NCBI GenBank assembly: GCA_040509055.1
Contig: JBEVLT010000138.1
Span: 1-18,504 of the forward strand
Reading direction: 5' to 3'
DNA length: 18,504 bases
Origin: JAJKIP01 sp040509055
GTDB lineage: Bacteria; Bacteroidota; Bacteroidia; Chitinophagales; Chitinophagaceae
Part shown: positions 1 through 7,075 of the stretch, piece by piece
How the letters are laid out: every line of letters starts with the position of its first letter
Position numbering within the stretch: the stretch's first letter is position 1
Program-made: the position numbers and the translations under genes
The notes under the pieces: model-generated
Databases searched by the model: none
The model's input: the letters and a program-made list of their open reading frames with translations, nothing else
What the model was told of the DNA's origin: nothing

Positions 1-392
1 CTACCGGCCTGCTTGTCATCCGCGACAGGAAGCTCCTGCTGGCCTTCAGCAACAACAAGCAGTGCTTTTACCTGCCGGGCGGCAAGATCGATGCGGATGA
101 ATCGCCGGTGAGCAGCCTTTGCCGCGAAATAGCGGAAGAACTGAACATCCGCCTGCAGGAAGACGACCTCGAATATTATACCCATATCACCGCACCTGCC
201 TACGGCGAATCAACCGGTGTGATCATGGAGCAGGATTGCTTTTTCGTCAACAAACCTGTATACCCGGAGGCAGCGGCCGAGATCGGCGCGCTGGAGTATT
301 TCTCCCTGGCGGAATATTTGGGGCAATCGTGTACGGCTCCCGGCGCGGTGCTGGTGATGGAACGGCTCCGGGCAGACAATTACATCGACTGA
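1..392 (+). CDS. Nudix hydrolase, 5' end cut by window edge
   Basis: Open from the left edge in frame 3, so the N-terminus lies outside the window. The visible part carries a near-complete Nudix box: GGKIDADE, seven residues, then REIAEELNI (positions about 63-137). It fits G-x5-E-x7-REUxEExGU except that the penultimate Gly is Asn. The REUxEE glutamates normally bind Mg2+ and the family cleaves nucleoside diphosphates linked to another group (X), so a cytosolic pyrophosphohydrolase is expected; the substrate cannot be read from sequence. A GTG at 108 is an internal Val within the box, not a start. The stop at 390-392 is 2 nt before the ATG of the phosphodiesterase gene, so the two are probably co-transcribed. 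The family call is firm; the substrate is unknown. Confidence 0.9.
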   Translation, partial: TGLLVIRDRKLLLAFSNNKQCFYLPGGKIDADESPVSSLCREIAEELNIRLQEDDLEYYTHITAPAYGESTGVIMEQDCFFVNKPVYPEAAAEIGALEYFSLAEYLGQSCTAPGAVLVMERLRADNYID

Positions 393-394
393 GC

Positions 395-886
395 ATGACG
401 CGCATCGGCCTGATAGCAGATACCCATGGCTTCCTGGACCCTACCCTGTTTCAGCATTTCGACGGTTGCGACGAGATCTGGCATGCCGGCGACTTCGGCA
501 GTGCCGCACTCGCTCAGGAGTTGGCAGCTTTTAAACCATTACGCGGCGTTTATGGTAATATCGACGGGCAGGACATCCGCAGCCTGTACCCGGAAAACCT
601 CCTCTTCCGCTGCGAAGAAGTACCGGTATTGATGACGCATATCGGCGGCTACCCACCCAATTACAACAGTCGCAGCAAACCACTGATCAGGGAGGCCAGA
701 CCCAAACTTTTTATCAGCGGGCATTCGCATATCCTGAAGATCATGTACGACGATCAGCTGAACTGCCTGCACATGAACCCCGGGGCTGCGGGCAAACAGG
801 GCTGGCACAAAGTACGCACAGTCGTCCGCTTCACTATTGACGGTGCAGATATGAGAGATTGTGAGGTGGTCGAGATGGGAAGATGA
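395..886 (+). CDS. YfcE/MJ0936-type metallophosphoesterase
   Basis: 163-residue cytosolic calcineurin-like phosphoesterase, the usual length of the YfcE/MJ0936 group. Metal-binding motifs occur in order: D9-x-H11 (ADTHG), G32-D33 (HAGDF), G54-N55 (YGNID), H82 (MTHIGG), and G109-H110-S-H112, followed by the typical NPGA turn. All expected two-metal ligands are present, so it should be active as a phosphodiesterase. Its natural substrate is unknown, as for most of this group. ATG at 395 is chosen because it precedes the first beta strand (RIGLIADTH) directly; the same frame is open upstream to 119, but that part overlaps the Nudix gene and has no homology-like features. The 2-nt gap to the Nudix gene suggests a two-gene operon. 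Confidence 0.93.
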   Translation: MTRIGLIADTHGFLDPTLFQHFDGCDEIWHAGDFGSAALAQELAAFKPLRGVYGNIDGQDIRSLYPENLLFRCEEVPVLMTHIGGYPPNYNSRSKPLIREARPKLFISGHSHILKIMYDDQLNCLHMNPGAAGKQGWHKVRTVVRFTIDGADMRDCEVVEMGR

Positions 887-890
887 GGTC

Positions 891-986
891 AATAGGTAAT
901 GGCAATAAGCAATAGGCAATTGCGTGTTGTTAGCAATGCCTCCGCTTGCTGTAGTACTCTTCAGCCTTGCAGATTGCTTATTGCCT
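891..986. repeat. Inverted repeat made of AATARGC heptamers between convergent genes
   Basis: The left arm holds tandem heptamer-like units: AATAGGT (891), a 6-nt AATGGC (898), AATAAGC (904) and AATAGGC (911). The right arm holds the same units inverted: ATTGCTT (973) and ATTGCCT (980). GGCAATAAGCAAT at 901-913 is a perfect 13-bp inverted match to 973-985, with 59 nt between the arms. The element lies exactly in the convergent gap and could fold into a long hairpin in either transcript, so it may end both. There is no U-tract, so it is not a standard intrinsic terminator. Confidence 0.7.
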
Positions 987-991
987 GTTCA

Positions 992-1456
992 CTAGTACCA
1001 ACCTCCTCCTAACTGACGGAACGGCCAGGGAATGGAAATAAGAATGATGATCAATGCCAGCAGGTAAAAGATAACGGTGCGCCGGTGTTTGGCTTTGTCA
1101 CTGATGGCTTTTTTGCCCTGCACCTTGCCTACATGTATGAGAATGATGGCGATCAGCATCATCGTAATGTGCTCAATAGCAAAGAACCGGTAAACGGGCT
1201 CCTTCATGACGGCCTTCATACCGACTGACTCGATGATTTTGTAGCCTTTGGGACCAAAATACCAGAGCGCCACACCTACCAGGAACATGATATCGGCAAA
1301 AATGGTCAGGATGGACCCGGTCCGCGCATCGGTCCTGATCCAGGGACGCCTGCCCGCTACCAGGCTGTTGAAAATCGCGATCAGGAGCAATAATAAAATG
1401 ATCCATCTGCCGATGCTATGGAGATGCACCAGGAAATTGTAGATGTCTGCGCTCAT
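992..1456 (-). CDS. Small four-helix membrane protein (cytochrome b-like family of Bacteroidota)
   Basis: 154 residues with four hydrophobic segments at roughly 16-34, 46-66, 90-107 and 124-142. His residues lie next to the membrane in HLHS near the N-terminus, EHITMM before the third helix and IHVGKVQ after it. The C-terminus ends IPWPFRQLGGGWY. The pattern resembles proteins commonly annotated as cytochrome B in Bacteroidota; heme binding through the His residues is inferred, not shown. The start is placed at the ATG at 1456 (MSADIYNFLVHLHS) and not at the upstream 1507, whose extra 17 residues look like leader sequence. It is the last gene of a minus-strand run behind the metzincin gene. 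Confidence 0.75.
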   Translation of the reverse strand: MSADIYNFLVHLHSIGRWIILLLLLIAIFNSLVAGRRPWIRTDARTGSILTIFADIMFLVGVALWYFGPKGYKIIESVGMKAVMKEPVYRFFAIEHITMMLIAIILIHVGKVQGKKAISDKAKHRRTVIFYLLALIIILISIPWPFRQLGGGWY

Positions 1457-1516
1457 ACAATGTGGTTTTAGTGGGCTAAAGCTACACCAGCCCCGCTGAA
1501 CGATCAAAAAATTACA

Positions 1517-2275
1517 TTATTGGCCTCCGTTGGCATGCAGGTCTGCCCGGCAACCGGCATCCAGCGGGGGCACATTGCCGGTAAGCAGGAAGCCGAGCAC
1601 ATCCGTGGTTTCAGAAGCATAATACATCAGGCAATTGCTGTTGCTGCAGTGATTGCCATGATCGCTGTCCTTGTGATTGGCCTGCATCGGCGACCCCAGG
1701 TCCACCAGGCCCAGCAGGTGCCCGAGTTCATGCCCTAGTACGGTAGCTTCCAGTTTGGTACGGCTGGTCTGGCCGATGCCCCCGGAATTATCATGTATCT
1801 TTTTCCCGAACAAGGCTATGGATGTGTTTCTGTAAGCAATGCCCAGCGTGCTGCCGCTGGTATAGCTGCCATTCGTATACAGCACATACACCCCCAGCCG
1901 GCTGCCTGATGTGAAGACCGTACGGTTGGCCTGTTCTATTCCTGCGATGTCGTTTGCCGAAAGCGTTTGAGACGCCGCACCGGCGATTTCTTTGGTAACG
2001 ATTGAAATGCCTGCAGGCTTATTGACCAGGCCGCCCAGCATGGACTGGAGATAGGACAATGCGGCGGCATCGGGCGCATAGCCGGTCATATACTGCACTT
2101 CGATGGTAAGGGATGTATATTTCGCAGCGGCCAGCAGTTCGCTGGCGGAAGCGCCTACCGGCCGGTTGTGCAACTGCGCGGGCACATCGGGATTGTTTGC
2201 ATAGTCGTCATCCTGCTGCTTGCTGCAACCTGCCAGCAAAACAAGAGCGAGAAGGGATACAAAATAGCTTTTCAT
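1517..2275 (-). CDS. Lipoprotein metzincin-type zinc protease
   Basis: 252 residues. The first 17 form a lipoprotein signal (LVLLAGC, Cys17 as the lipidation site), so the protein is anchored in the envelope. The active site is H182-E-L-G-H186-LLGLV-D192, a HExxHxxGxxD motif in which Asp would replace the usual third His ligand, as in snapalysin-like metzincins. A Met-turn candidate follows at M217 (NCLMYY). Cys210, Cys215 and Cys242 could form disulfides near the active site. The region between signal and active site has no recognised domain. Function: probably an extracytoplasmic endopeptidase of unknown substrate. Minus-strand neighbours on both sides are 57 and 60 nt away, consistent with an operon. 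Confidence 0.85.
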   Translation of the reverse strand: MKSYFVSLLALVLLAGCSKQQDDDYANNPDVPAQLHNRPVGASASELLAAAKYTSLTIEVQYMTGYAPDAAALSYLQSMLGGLVNKPAGISIVTKEIAGAASQTLSANDIAGIEQANRTVFTSGSRLGVYVLYTNGSYTSGSTLGIAYRNTSIALFGKKIHDNSGGIGQTSRTKLEATVLGHELGHLLGLVDLGSPMQANHKDSDHGNHCSNSNCLMYYASETTDVLGFLLTGNVPPLDAGCRADLHANGGQ

Positions 2276-2332
2276 GCCTGTACGATTGGGGTTCGGTACA
2301 GAGCAGTCAAATACTATTCCAAACCGGTAATG

Positions 2333-3436
2333 TTATTCCACCCAGTCGGCGATGAATACATTGGTTTCGCGGGTGCCCCCATTGTTGCGGTTGCTGCAGA
2401 AAACGATCTTTTTACCATCCGGCGAAAACATCGGGAAGGCATCAAATCCTTTGTCGCGGCTGATCTTCTGCAGGTTGCTACCGTCTTCGTTGATCGTATA
2501 CAGGTTGAAGGGAAAGCCTCTTTTGTACTCGTGGTTGGAAGCAAAGATGATGCGCTTGCTGTCCGGCATAAAGGCCGGGGCCCAGTTGGCCTGGCCGTAC
2601 TGCGTCACCTGTCGGGGGTTGCTGCCATCGGCATCCGCCACGTACACTTCCATATTGGTCGGGGCCACCAGGTTTTCTGCCAGGAAATCTTTGTATTCTT
2701 TCACTTCGGCATCGGTCTTTGGCCGGGAGGCGCGCCAGATGATCTTTTTGCCATCAGGGCTGAACCAGGCGCCGCCGTCGTAACCCAGGGTATTGGTCAC
2801 GCGCTTTTCTTTACCCGTTGCCAGGTCCATGATATACAGGTCGATATCGCCATCCTTGTCGCTGGTGTACAGCATTTTTTTCCCGTCGGGCGACAGGGTG
2901 GCTTCCGCATCGTAACCTTTGGAATGAGTGAGCTGTTTGACGATATTGCCGTTCAGATCGGCCATAAAAATATCATAGCTGTCATACAGCGGCCAGATGT
3001 ATTTGTTGCCGTACCTGGCGCGGTCGGGTGTGGGCGGACAGGTATCGGCGCCGGAGTGCGTAGAAGCATAGATGATATGCTGACCGTCTTTGGTAAAAAA
3101 CGGGCAGGTGGTCCGTCCTTTGCCGGTGCTCACCATTTTGTATTCAAACCGGTCGCCGGGTTTTTGCGGCACTTTGCCCAGGAATATCTGGTCGCAGAGA
3201 AGTCCCTCCTTCGGGTTGGTGCGCTGAAAAACGATCCACTTGCCGTCGTAGCTCCAGTAAGCCTCTGCATTATCGCCGCCAAAGGTCAGCTGCTGTATAT
3301 TCCTGAAATGCACTTCGTCAGGATACTGCAGCGTGTCGGCTGCCGGAGTAGCATTTGCCGTAAATGCGCCGGCATTTTTGAAGGATATAAAGGCCACAGC
3401 AAGGAGCAACAACGCAAAGGGAATAAGTTTTTTCAT
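2333..3436 (-). CDS. Exported PD40/TolB-like beta-propeller protein
   Basis: 367 residues starting with a hydrophobic N-terminal segment (KKLIPFALLLLAVAFISF) that should direct export. At least six WD40-like PD40 blades are visible by their core motif: SYDGKWIVF, TKDGQHIIY, SPDGKKMLY, SPDGKKIIW, MPDSKRIIF and SPDGKKIVF. Each is followed by the DIY/DLY strand and a T-x-G/DGSN turn, as in TolB and DPP-IV propellers. No peptidase domain follows the propeller, so this is a stand-alone propeller, probably a periplasmic binding or scaffold protein. A perfect Bacteroidota -7 element (TACCTTTG) lies 42 nt upstream on the minus strand, making it the likely first gene of the 3436-to-992 run. Confidence 0.88.
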   Translation of the reverse strand: MKKLIPFALLLLAVAFISFKNAGAFTANATPAADTLQYPDEVHFRNIQQLTFGGDNAEAYWSYDGKWIVFQRTNPKEGLLCDQIFLGKVPQKPGDRFEYKMVSTGKGRTTCPFFTKDGQHIIYASTHSGADTCPPTPDRARYGNKYIWPLYDSYDIFMADLNGNIVKQLTHSKGYDAEATLSPDGKKMLYTSDKDGDIDLYIMDLATGKEKRVTNTLGYDGGAWFSPDGKKIIWRASRPKTDAEVKEYKDFLAENLVAPTNMEVYVADADGSNPRQVTQYGQANWAPAFMPDSKRIIFASNHEYKRGFPFNLYTINEDGSNLQKISRDKGFDAFPMFSPDGKKIVFCSNRNNGGTRETNVFIADWVE

Positions 3437-3477
3437 GTTTTATCGTTTATCAGGAAACCTGGCCGGAAAGGCGGGTG

Positions 3478-3514
3478 CAAAGGTATTTTTGACAATAGTT
3501 TAGTTCGTCACAAA
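3478..3514 (-). promoter_or_regulatory. Bacteroidota-type promoter of the PD40 gene
   Basis: On the minus strand, TACCTTTG (3485 down to 3478) matches TAnnTTTG at every fixed position. An upstream TTTG (3514 down to 3511) lies 25 nt away, slightly longer than the usual spacer. Transcription would start near 3472, giving a leader of about 35 nt to the ATG at 3436. Confidence 0.55.
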
Positions 3515-3536
3515 ACTGTCATACAACCCAAATAGT

Positions 3537-3544
3537 TAGCTTTG
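3537..3544 (+). promoter_or_regulatory. -7 element (TAGCTTTG) just before the TPR lipoprotein gene
   Basis: TAGCTTTG fits TAnnTTTG exactly and ends only 4 nt before the ATG at 3549. If used, transcription would begin within a few bases of the start codon, giving a leaderless or nearly leaderless mRNA. I see no good TTG at the expected distance upstream, which lowers confidence. Confidence 0.4.
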
Positions 3545-3548
3545 ACCC

Positions 3549-4541
3549 ATGAAGAGGATCTGTATTTTGTTTGCCCTGCCGGTAGTCCTGGCCGGATGCG
3601 GCGGACCCGGCAATGATTCGCCTTATGCCGAAGTGCTTGCCCAGCCGCTGTACCGCCCGCTGACCGACAGCATCGAGCGGGAGCCGCAGCGCAGCGACCT
3701 GTATTTCCGCAGGGCGGTATTGCTCAATCAAAACAACCTGCCCGAGCCGGCACTGGCCGATTTTCAAAAGGCCTGGTCGCTCAGCAGGCAGGAAATATAT
3801 GCCCTGGGCGCAGGCAACCTGCTGCTGGAAAAGGATCCCGCCGAAGCAGCCGGTTTTTTAACAGACGCCGTAAAACAACTACCCAACAGCATCCCGCTCC
3901 AGCTGACCCTGGCCCGTGCCTATGCGGCACAAAATAAAACCGCTGAAGCCCTGGCCATCAGCCGCGCCATCCTGCAAAAACAACCCGGCCAGCCACATGC
4001 CCTGCAACTGCAGCTCGACCTGGTATCGCAAACAAACGAACCGGATAGCCTGCTGGCCACCCTGGAGCAGGCCCACCGCCTGGCGCCGAAAGATGCTGAC
4101 ATCAGCCAGAAACTGGCCTACCAGTATGCTGAAAACAAAGACCCTAAAGCACTTGCCCTGGCCGATTCGCTGATCGCGGCCGACCGGGAAAAACTGTATG
4201 CCCACCCGTTGTATATCAAAGGCATGTATTACGCCAATACCGGTGACAATGCCAGTGCCCTCCGGTTCTTCACCGAAACCCTGCAAAGGGATTACAACTA
4301 CCTGAATGCCTACATCGAAAAAGGCAAGATCCTGCTGAAGCAGAAAAAAACTACGGAAGCGCTGCAGGTGTTCGCGCTGGCCAACCGCATCGACCCGGCC
4401 TTTGCCGATGCCTGGTTCTGGATAGGCACATGCCAGGAAGAGGCCGGGCGCCGGGAAGAAGCCCGGCTGAGTTACGAAAAAGCCTATGAACTGGACAAGA
4501 CCTTTACCGAAGCAAAGGAAGCGGCCGGCAAGCTCCGGTGA
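3549..4541 (+). CDS. TPR-repeat lipoprotein
   Basis: 330 residues. The N-terminus is a lipoprotein signal ending LAGC (Cys17). The rest is helical with tetratricopeptide spacing. Clear repeat signatures include the stretch with PALADFQKAWSL, the pair around TAEALAISRAILQKQP, the NASALRFFTETLQ unit, the TTEALQVFALANRIDP unit, and the last unit with REEARLSYEKAYELD. TPR proteins of this kind bind partner proteins; no enzyme domain is present, so an envelope scaffold or assembly role is inferred. The start at 3549 is the only one that gives a signal peptide. It is divergent from the PD40 gene, with overlapping promoter regions. Confidence 0.9.
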   Translation: MKRICILFALPVVLAGCGGPGNDSPYAEVLAQPLYRPLTDSIEREPQRSDLYFRRAVLLNQNNLPEPALADFQKAWSLSRQEIYALGAGNLLLEKDPAEAAGFLTDAVKQLPNSIPLQLTLARAYAAQNKTAEALAISRAILQKQPGQPHALQLQLDLVSQTNEPDSLLATLEQAHRLAPKDADISQKLAYQYAENKDPKALALADSLIAADREKLYAHPLYIKGMYYANTGDNASALRFFTETLQRDYNYLNAYIEKGKILLKQKKTTEALQVFALANRIDPAFADAWFWIGTCQEEAGRREEARLSYEKAYELDKTFTEAKEAAGKLR

Positions 4542-4583
4542 CGCACTGCTTTTGCCCGGAACGGAATTACCACGAAAGTGGTA

Positions 4584-4613
4584 TTGACAACCGCGCTGCC
4601 CCTTGCTACCTTG
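4584..4613 (+). promoter_or_regulatory. Candidate promoter between the TPR gene and rpe
   Basis: TTG at 4584-4586, a 20-nt spacer and TACCTTG at 4607-4613 match the Bacteroidota pattern apart from one T missing in the -7 box. A second loose match, TACCTTG at 4729-4735, lies just after the terminator and would serve rpe directly, but it has no good upstream TTG. Confidence 0.4.
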
Positions 4614-4700
4614 CTCCCGGAAACAGCAAACTTATTCATTTACTAACCCTACTTTGTTTCTGTTAACTCCGCCCGTTAATGCGGGCATCTCATGTGGCAG

Positions 4701-4726
4701 GTCCGCCGTCAGGCGGACTTTTTTTT
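4701..4726 (+). terminator. Intrinsic terminator upstream of rpe
   Basis: GTCCGCC (4701-4707), loop GTCA, GGCGGAC (4712-4718), then eight T at 4719-4726. The stem is a perfect 7 bp of mostly GC. It lies 160 nt after the TPR stop and 31 nt before rpe, so it either ends the TPR or small-RNA transcript or attenuates rpe. Confidence 0.85.
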
Positions 4727-4757
4727 ACTACCTTGCGGGCCAAACCGAAAACAGGCC

Positions 4758-5405
4758 ATGTCAATTGTAGCCCCCTCGTTGTTAGCCGCAGATTTTTTAC
4801 AGCTGGACCAGGAATGCCGGATGGTAAACGAAAGTGAAGCAGATTGGTTTCACCTGGATGTGATGGATGGCCGGTTCGTACCCAATATCAGTTTCGGCCC
4901 CATGATCATCGGGTTTGTGCGCCAGGCCACGCAAAAGGTCTGCGATGTGCACCTGATGATCGAAGAGCCGGGAAAATATGCCGAAGCTTTTAAAAAGGCC
5001 GGCGCCGACAACCTGAGCGTACACATCGAGGCCTGCCCCAACCTGCATTACAATATCCAGCAGATCCGGTCGCTGGGCATGAAGGCCGGCGTAGCCGTGA
5101 ACCCCCATACACCCGTGAGCGCGCTGGAAGAAGTGTTGCACGACATCGATCAGGTGATCCTGATGAGCGTAAACCCGGGGTTTGGCGGGCAGCAGTTCAT
5201 TCCCCATACCATCAGCAAGATCAAACAGTTGCGCCGGATGATCGACGAACGCGGGCTGCCCGTGCTGATCGAAATAGACGGCGGCGTCACGCTGGACAAT
5301 GCGGCTTCCATCATGGCGGCAGGCGCCGATGTGCTGGTGGCCGGCAGCACCGTATTCAGGTCAGCCGATCCGAAACAGGTGATCAGCCAGCTGAAAAAAT
5401 TGTAA
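4758..5405 (+). CDS. rpe: Ribulose-phosphate 3-epimerase
   Basis: 215-residue TIM-barrel enzyme that interconverts D-ribulose 5-phosphate and D-xylulose 5-phosphate in the cytosolic pentose phosphate pathway. Signature motifs are all present: APSLLAADF at the N-terminus, HLDVMDGRFVPN (metal ligands H32 and D34), VHLM (H65), MSVNPGFGGQQF (phosphate-gripping loop), and EIDGGV with catalytic and metal-binding D174. The C-terminal phosphate site AGSTVF is intact. Length is standard. ATG at 4758 is chosen because homologues begin at MS-VAPSLLAADF. The same frame is open back to 4692, but that extension would read through the terminator hairpin. A small exported protein gene follows 31 nt downstream. 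Confidence 0.98.
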   Translation: MSIVAPSLLAADFLQLDQECRMVNESEADWFHLDVMDGRFVPNISFGPMIIGFVRQATQKVCDVHLMIEEPGKYAEAFKKAGADNLSVHIEACPNLHYNIQQIRSLGMKAGVAVNPHTPVSALEEVLHDIDQVILMSVNPGFGGQQFIPHTISKIKQLRRMIDERGLPVLIEIDGGVTLDNAASIMAAGADVLVAGSTVFRSADPKQVISQLKKL

Positions 5406-5436
5406 CCGCAAGCCGATTTCTCCCGATCTTCATCAC

Positions 5437-5868
5437 ATGAAAAATCTGATGTTCACCGTATTGTTTGCAGTCCTTTCCCTGGCTGCCACCGCCCAATGCG
5501 ATAAAAAAGCCACGGCCAAAGCTACCACCGGGTATTTTGTTCAGGATGGCAACAAACAGCAGGGTATGCCATTCGACGCCTCGCTTACCTTCAGCAAGGA
5601 TAAGATCGTGATCACGATCAACATGAGCGGACAATCCATGACCGTGACCAATACCATCACCGAAACAGTGAGCTGCGAATGGAAAAGCTTCCTGAAAGAC
5701 GGTAAAGCCGTTTACAAAGCATCGGCCAACAAAGGCACCGGAGATGTAGAACCGACCACCATCCGCATCAACGGCAAGGATGGCAAAACTACCATCTATT
5801 TTGGCAACGACCCTGACACCGACGGAGGCCTGGAGCTGGAGCTGACGGAGATCAAAGTGGAAGAGTGA
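5437..5868 (+). CDS. Small exported protein of unknown function
   Basis: 143 residues beginning with a cleavable signal peptide (KNLMFTVLFAVLSLAATAQ, likely cut after ATA or AQ). The mature part is Lys/Thr-rich and predicted mostly beta, with alternating strands such as KIVITINMS, TVTNTITETVS and KTTIYFGNDP and an acidic C-terminus ending KVEE. One Cys remains after the signal, at CEW near the middle, besides the one next to the cleavage site. No family is recognised. It could be a small periplasmic beta-barrel or lipocalin-like domain, but that is a guess from strand pattern only. It lies 31 nt after rpe and 68 nt before the methyltransferase-like gene. Confidence 0.8.
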   Translation: MKNLMFTVLFAVLSLAATAQCDKKATAKATTGYFVQDGNKQQGMPFDASLTFSKDKIVITINMSGQSMTVTNTITETVSCEWKSFLKDGKAVYKASANKGTGDVEPTTIRINGKDGKTTIYFGNDPDTDGGLELELTEIKVEE

Positions 5869-5936
5869 TCAAAATCCCAGGATTTCTCTTCCTGCCATTT
5901 ACCTGGTCCAATCCGTCACCGGCATAACTTCCACCC

Positions 5937-6608
5937 ATGAGAGGCTTCTTATTCCTTTTGCTGCTGCTGTCACTGAAAGTTTCCGGCCAGGGCGGTGCGG
6001 CCCAACCCGATGTGGCAAAGCTGAAACAGGCCCGGCTCGATACCATGGTTGCGGTGATCGGCATCACCGGCAGCGATATCGTGGCCGACATCGGCAGCGG
6101 CAACGGGTATAACCTCATCCGGTTGTCGAAGTATTTTCCACCGGCCCGGTATTATGCCGAAGACATCGATTCCGCACGCTGCAACCGGGAGAATTTTAAA
6201 AAAACGATCCGGGACTTCCGGGCTTCTGTGTCCATCGACAGCTTTACATTCCGGTACGGAACAACCGCTGCTACCAACCTGCCTGAGAATTTCTTCACCA
6301 AAGTGCTGATGATTGCCGTGGTGCATGAATTTGATGAAAAGCAGTCGATGTTTGCCGATATCCGGTCCATCCTGCAGCCGGGCGGCTTTATCTTTATCGA
6401 AGAGCCGCTGGTCATCCATCCTGTGCCAAAGGATAAAGGATGCAACAATCCTTACCTGACCGAAGCGCAGCTGAAGCGGATCATTTCCGACAACGGGCTG
6501 GAGATCGTTATGGAAAAATACATACCGGACCTGGGAGACAACAAGTACCGGAAAATATTCAAGTGCCGGCTCAAAACGGCATCTAGTGCAACCATTCTTC
6601 TCCAATGA
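5937..6608 (+). CDS. Exported class I SAM-dependent methyltransferase-like protein
   Basis: 223 residues. The start gives a hydrophobic N-terminus (RGFLFLLLLLSLKVSGQ) typical of a signal peptide. A Rossmann methyltransferase fold follows: motif I VADIGSGNG at 49-57 binds SAM in active homologues, the acidic strand end YYAEDID follows motif II spacing, LMIAVVHEFDE is the motif IV region, and LQPGGFIFIEEPL matches motif VI. Small-molecule methylation is the family role, but SAM is not normally available in the periplasm, so activity and location are uncertain. The stop overlaps the next ATG (ATGA at 6605-6608), implying translational coupling with the acetyltransferase. Confidence 0.8.
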   Translation: MRGFLFLLLLLSLKVSGQGGAAQPDVAKLKQARLDTMVAVIGITGSDIVADIGSGNGYNLIRLSKYFPPARYYAEDIDSARCNRENFKKTIRDFRASVSIDSFTFRYGTTAATNLPENFFTKVLMIAVVHEFDEKQSMFADIRSILQPGGFIFIEEPLVIHPVPKDKGCNNPYLTEAQLKRIISDNGLEIVMEKYIPDLGDNKYRKIFKCRLKTASSATILLQ

Positions 6609-7075
6609 CCAGCCTGCAAAGAACCGATTCCGGCCACCCGCATTTTATCGAACTGGTAAAGCAGCTCGATACCGACCTGGCCGAACGGGATGAACAGGAC
6701 CATTCTTTTTATGCGCAATATAACGGCATCGATACGATCAGGCATGCCGTCGTAGCCTACGCAGACCGGCAACCGGTAGCTTGCGGCGCCATCAAAGAGA
6801 TAGCACCCGGTACCATGGAGGTTAAGCGAATGTATACCCTTCCTGCAAATCGTGGCCAGGGCCTGGCCGGCCGGGTGCTGGCGGAACTGGAAAGATGGGC
6901 CGCAGAGCTGGGTTTTTCCAAATGCCTACTGGAAACCGGCAGGCGGCAGCCGGAAGCTATAGCGCTGTATGAAAAAAGCGGTTACCGCATCATCCCCAAT
7001 TATGGCCAGTATGCCGGCGTGGACAACAGTGTGTGTTTTGAAAAAACGCTCGGTACAGGCGGCCAGGCACAGTAA
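6605..7075 (+). CDS. GNAT-family N-acetyltransferase
   Basis: 156 residues with the GNAT fold. The acetyl-CoA pyrophosphate loop is R83-G-Q-G-L-A88, preceded by the beta-4 strand MEVKRMYTLP and followed by the helix GRVLAELERWA. The later strand and helix FSKCLLETG and PEAIALYEKSGY complete the motif B region. The family transfers an acetyl group from acetyl-CoA to an amine; the substrate is unknown. The protein is cytosolic, with no signal peptide. The ATG sits inside the stop codon of the methyltransferase-like gene (4-nt overlap), so the two are co-translated even though the partner seems exported. Confidence 0.93.
   Translation: MTSLQRTDSGHPHFIELVKQLDTDLAERDEQDHSFYAQYNGIDTIRHAVVAYADRQPVACGAIKEIAPGTMEVKRMYTLPANRGQGLAGRVLAELERWAAELGFSKCLLETGRRQPEAIALYEKSGYRIIPNYGQYAGVDNSVCFEKTLGTGGQAQ

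Larger units (their letters stand above)
4568..4726 (+). ncRNA. Hairpin-rich stretch before rpe; possible small RNA or leader
   Basis: Three stem-loops follow each other in the gap. TACCAC-GAAA-GTGGTA at 4568-4583 is a 6-bp stem with a GNRA tetraloop. GCCCG-TTAATG-CGGGC lies at 4671-4686. The terminator hairpin is at 4701-4718. A promoter-like pair (4584-4613) would start a transcript near 4619, ending at about 4726, a length near 108 nt. It may instead be a long 3' UTR of the TPR gene, or an attenuated leader of rpe. No known RNA family is recognised. Confidence 0.3.

Noticed and set aside
2168..3535. 455-codon plus-strand frame over the PD40 and metzincin genes
   Set aside because: It crosses two genes and a promoter region on the other strand and has no recognisable motifs.
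4692..4757. N-terminal extension of rpe
   Set aside because: The extension reads through the terminator hairpin and its T-run, and homologues begin at 4758.
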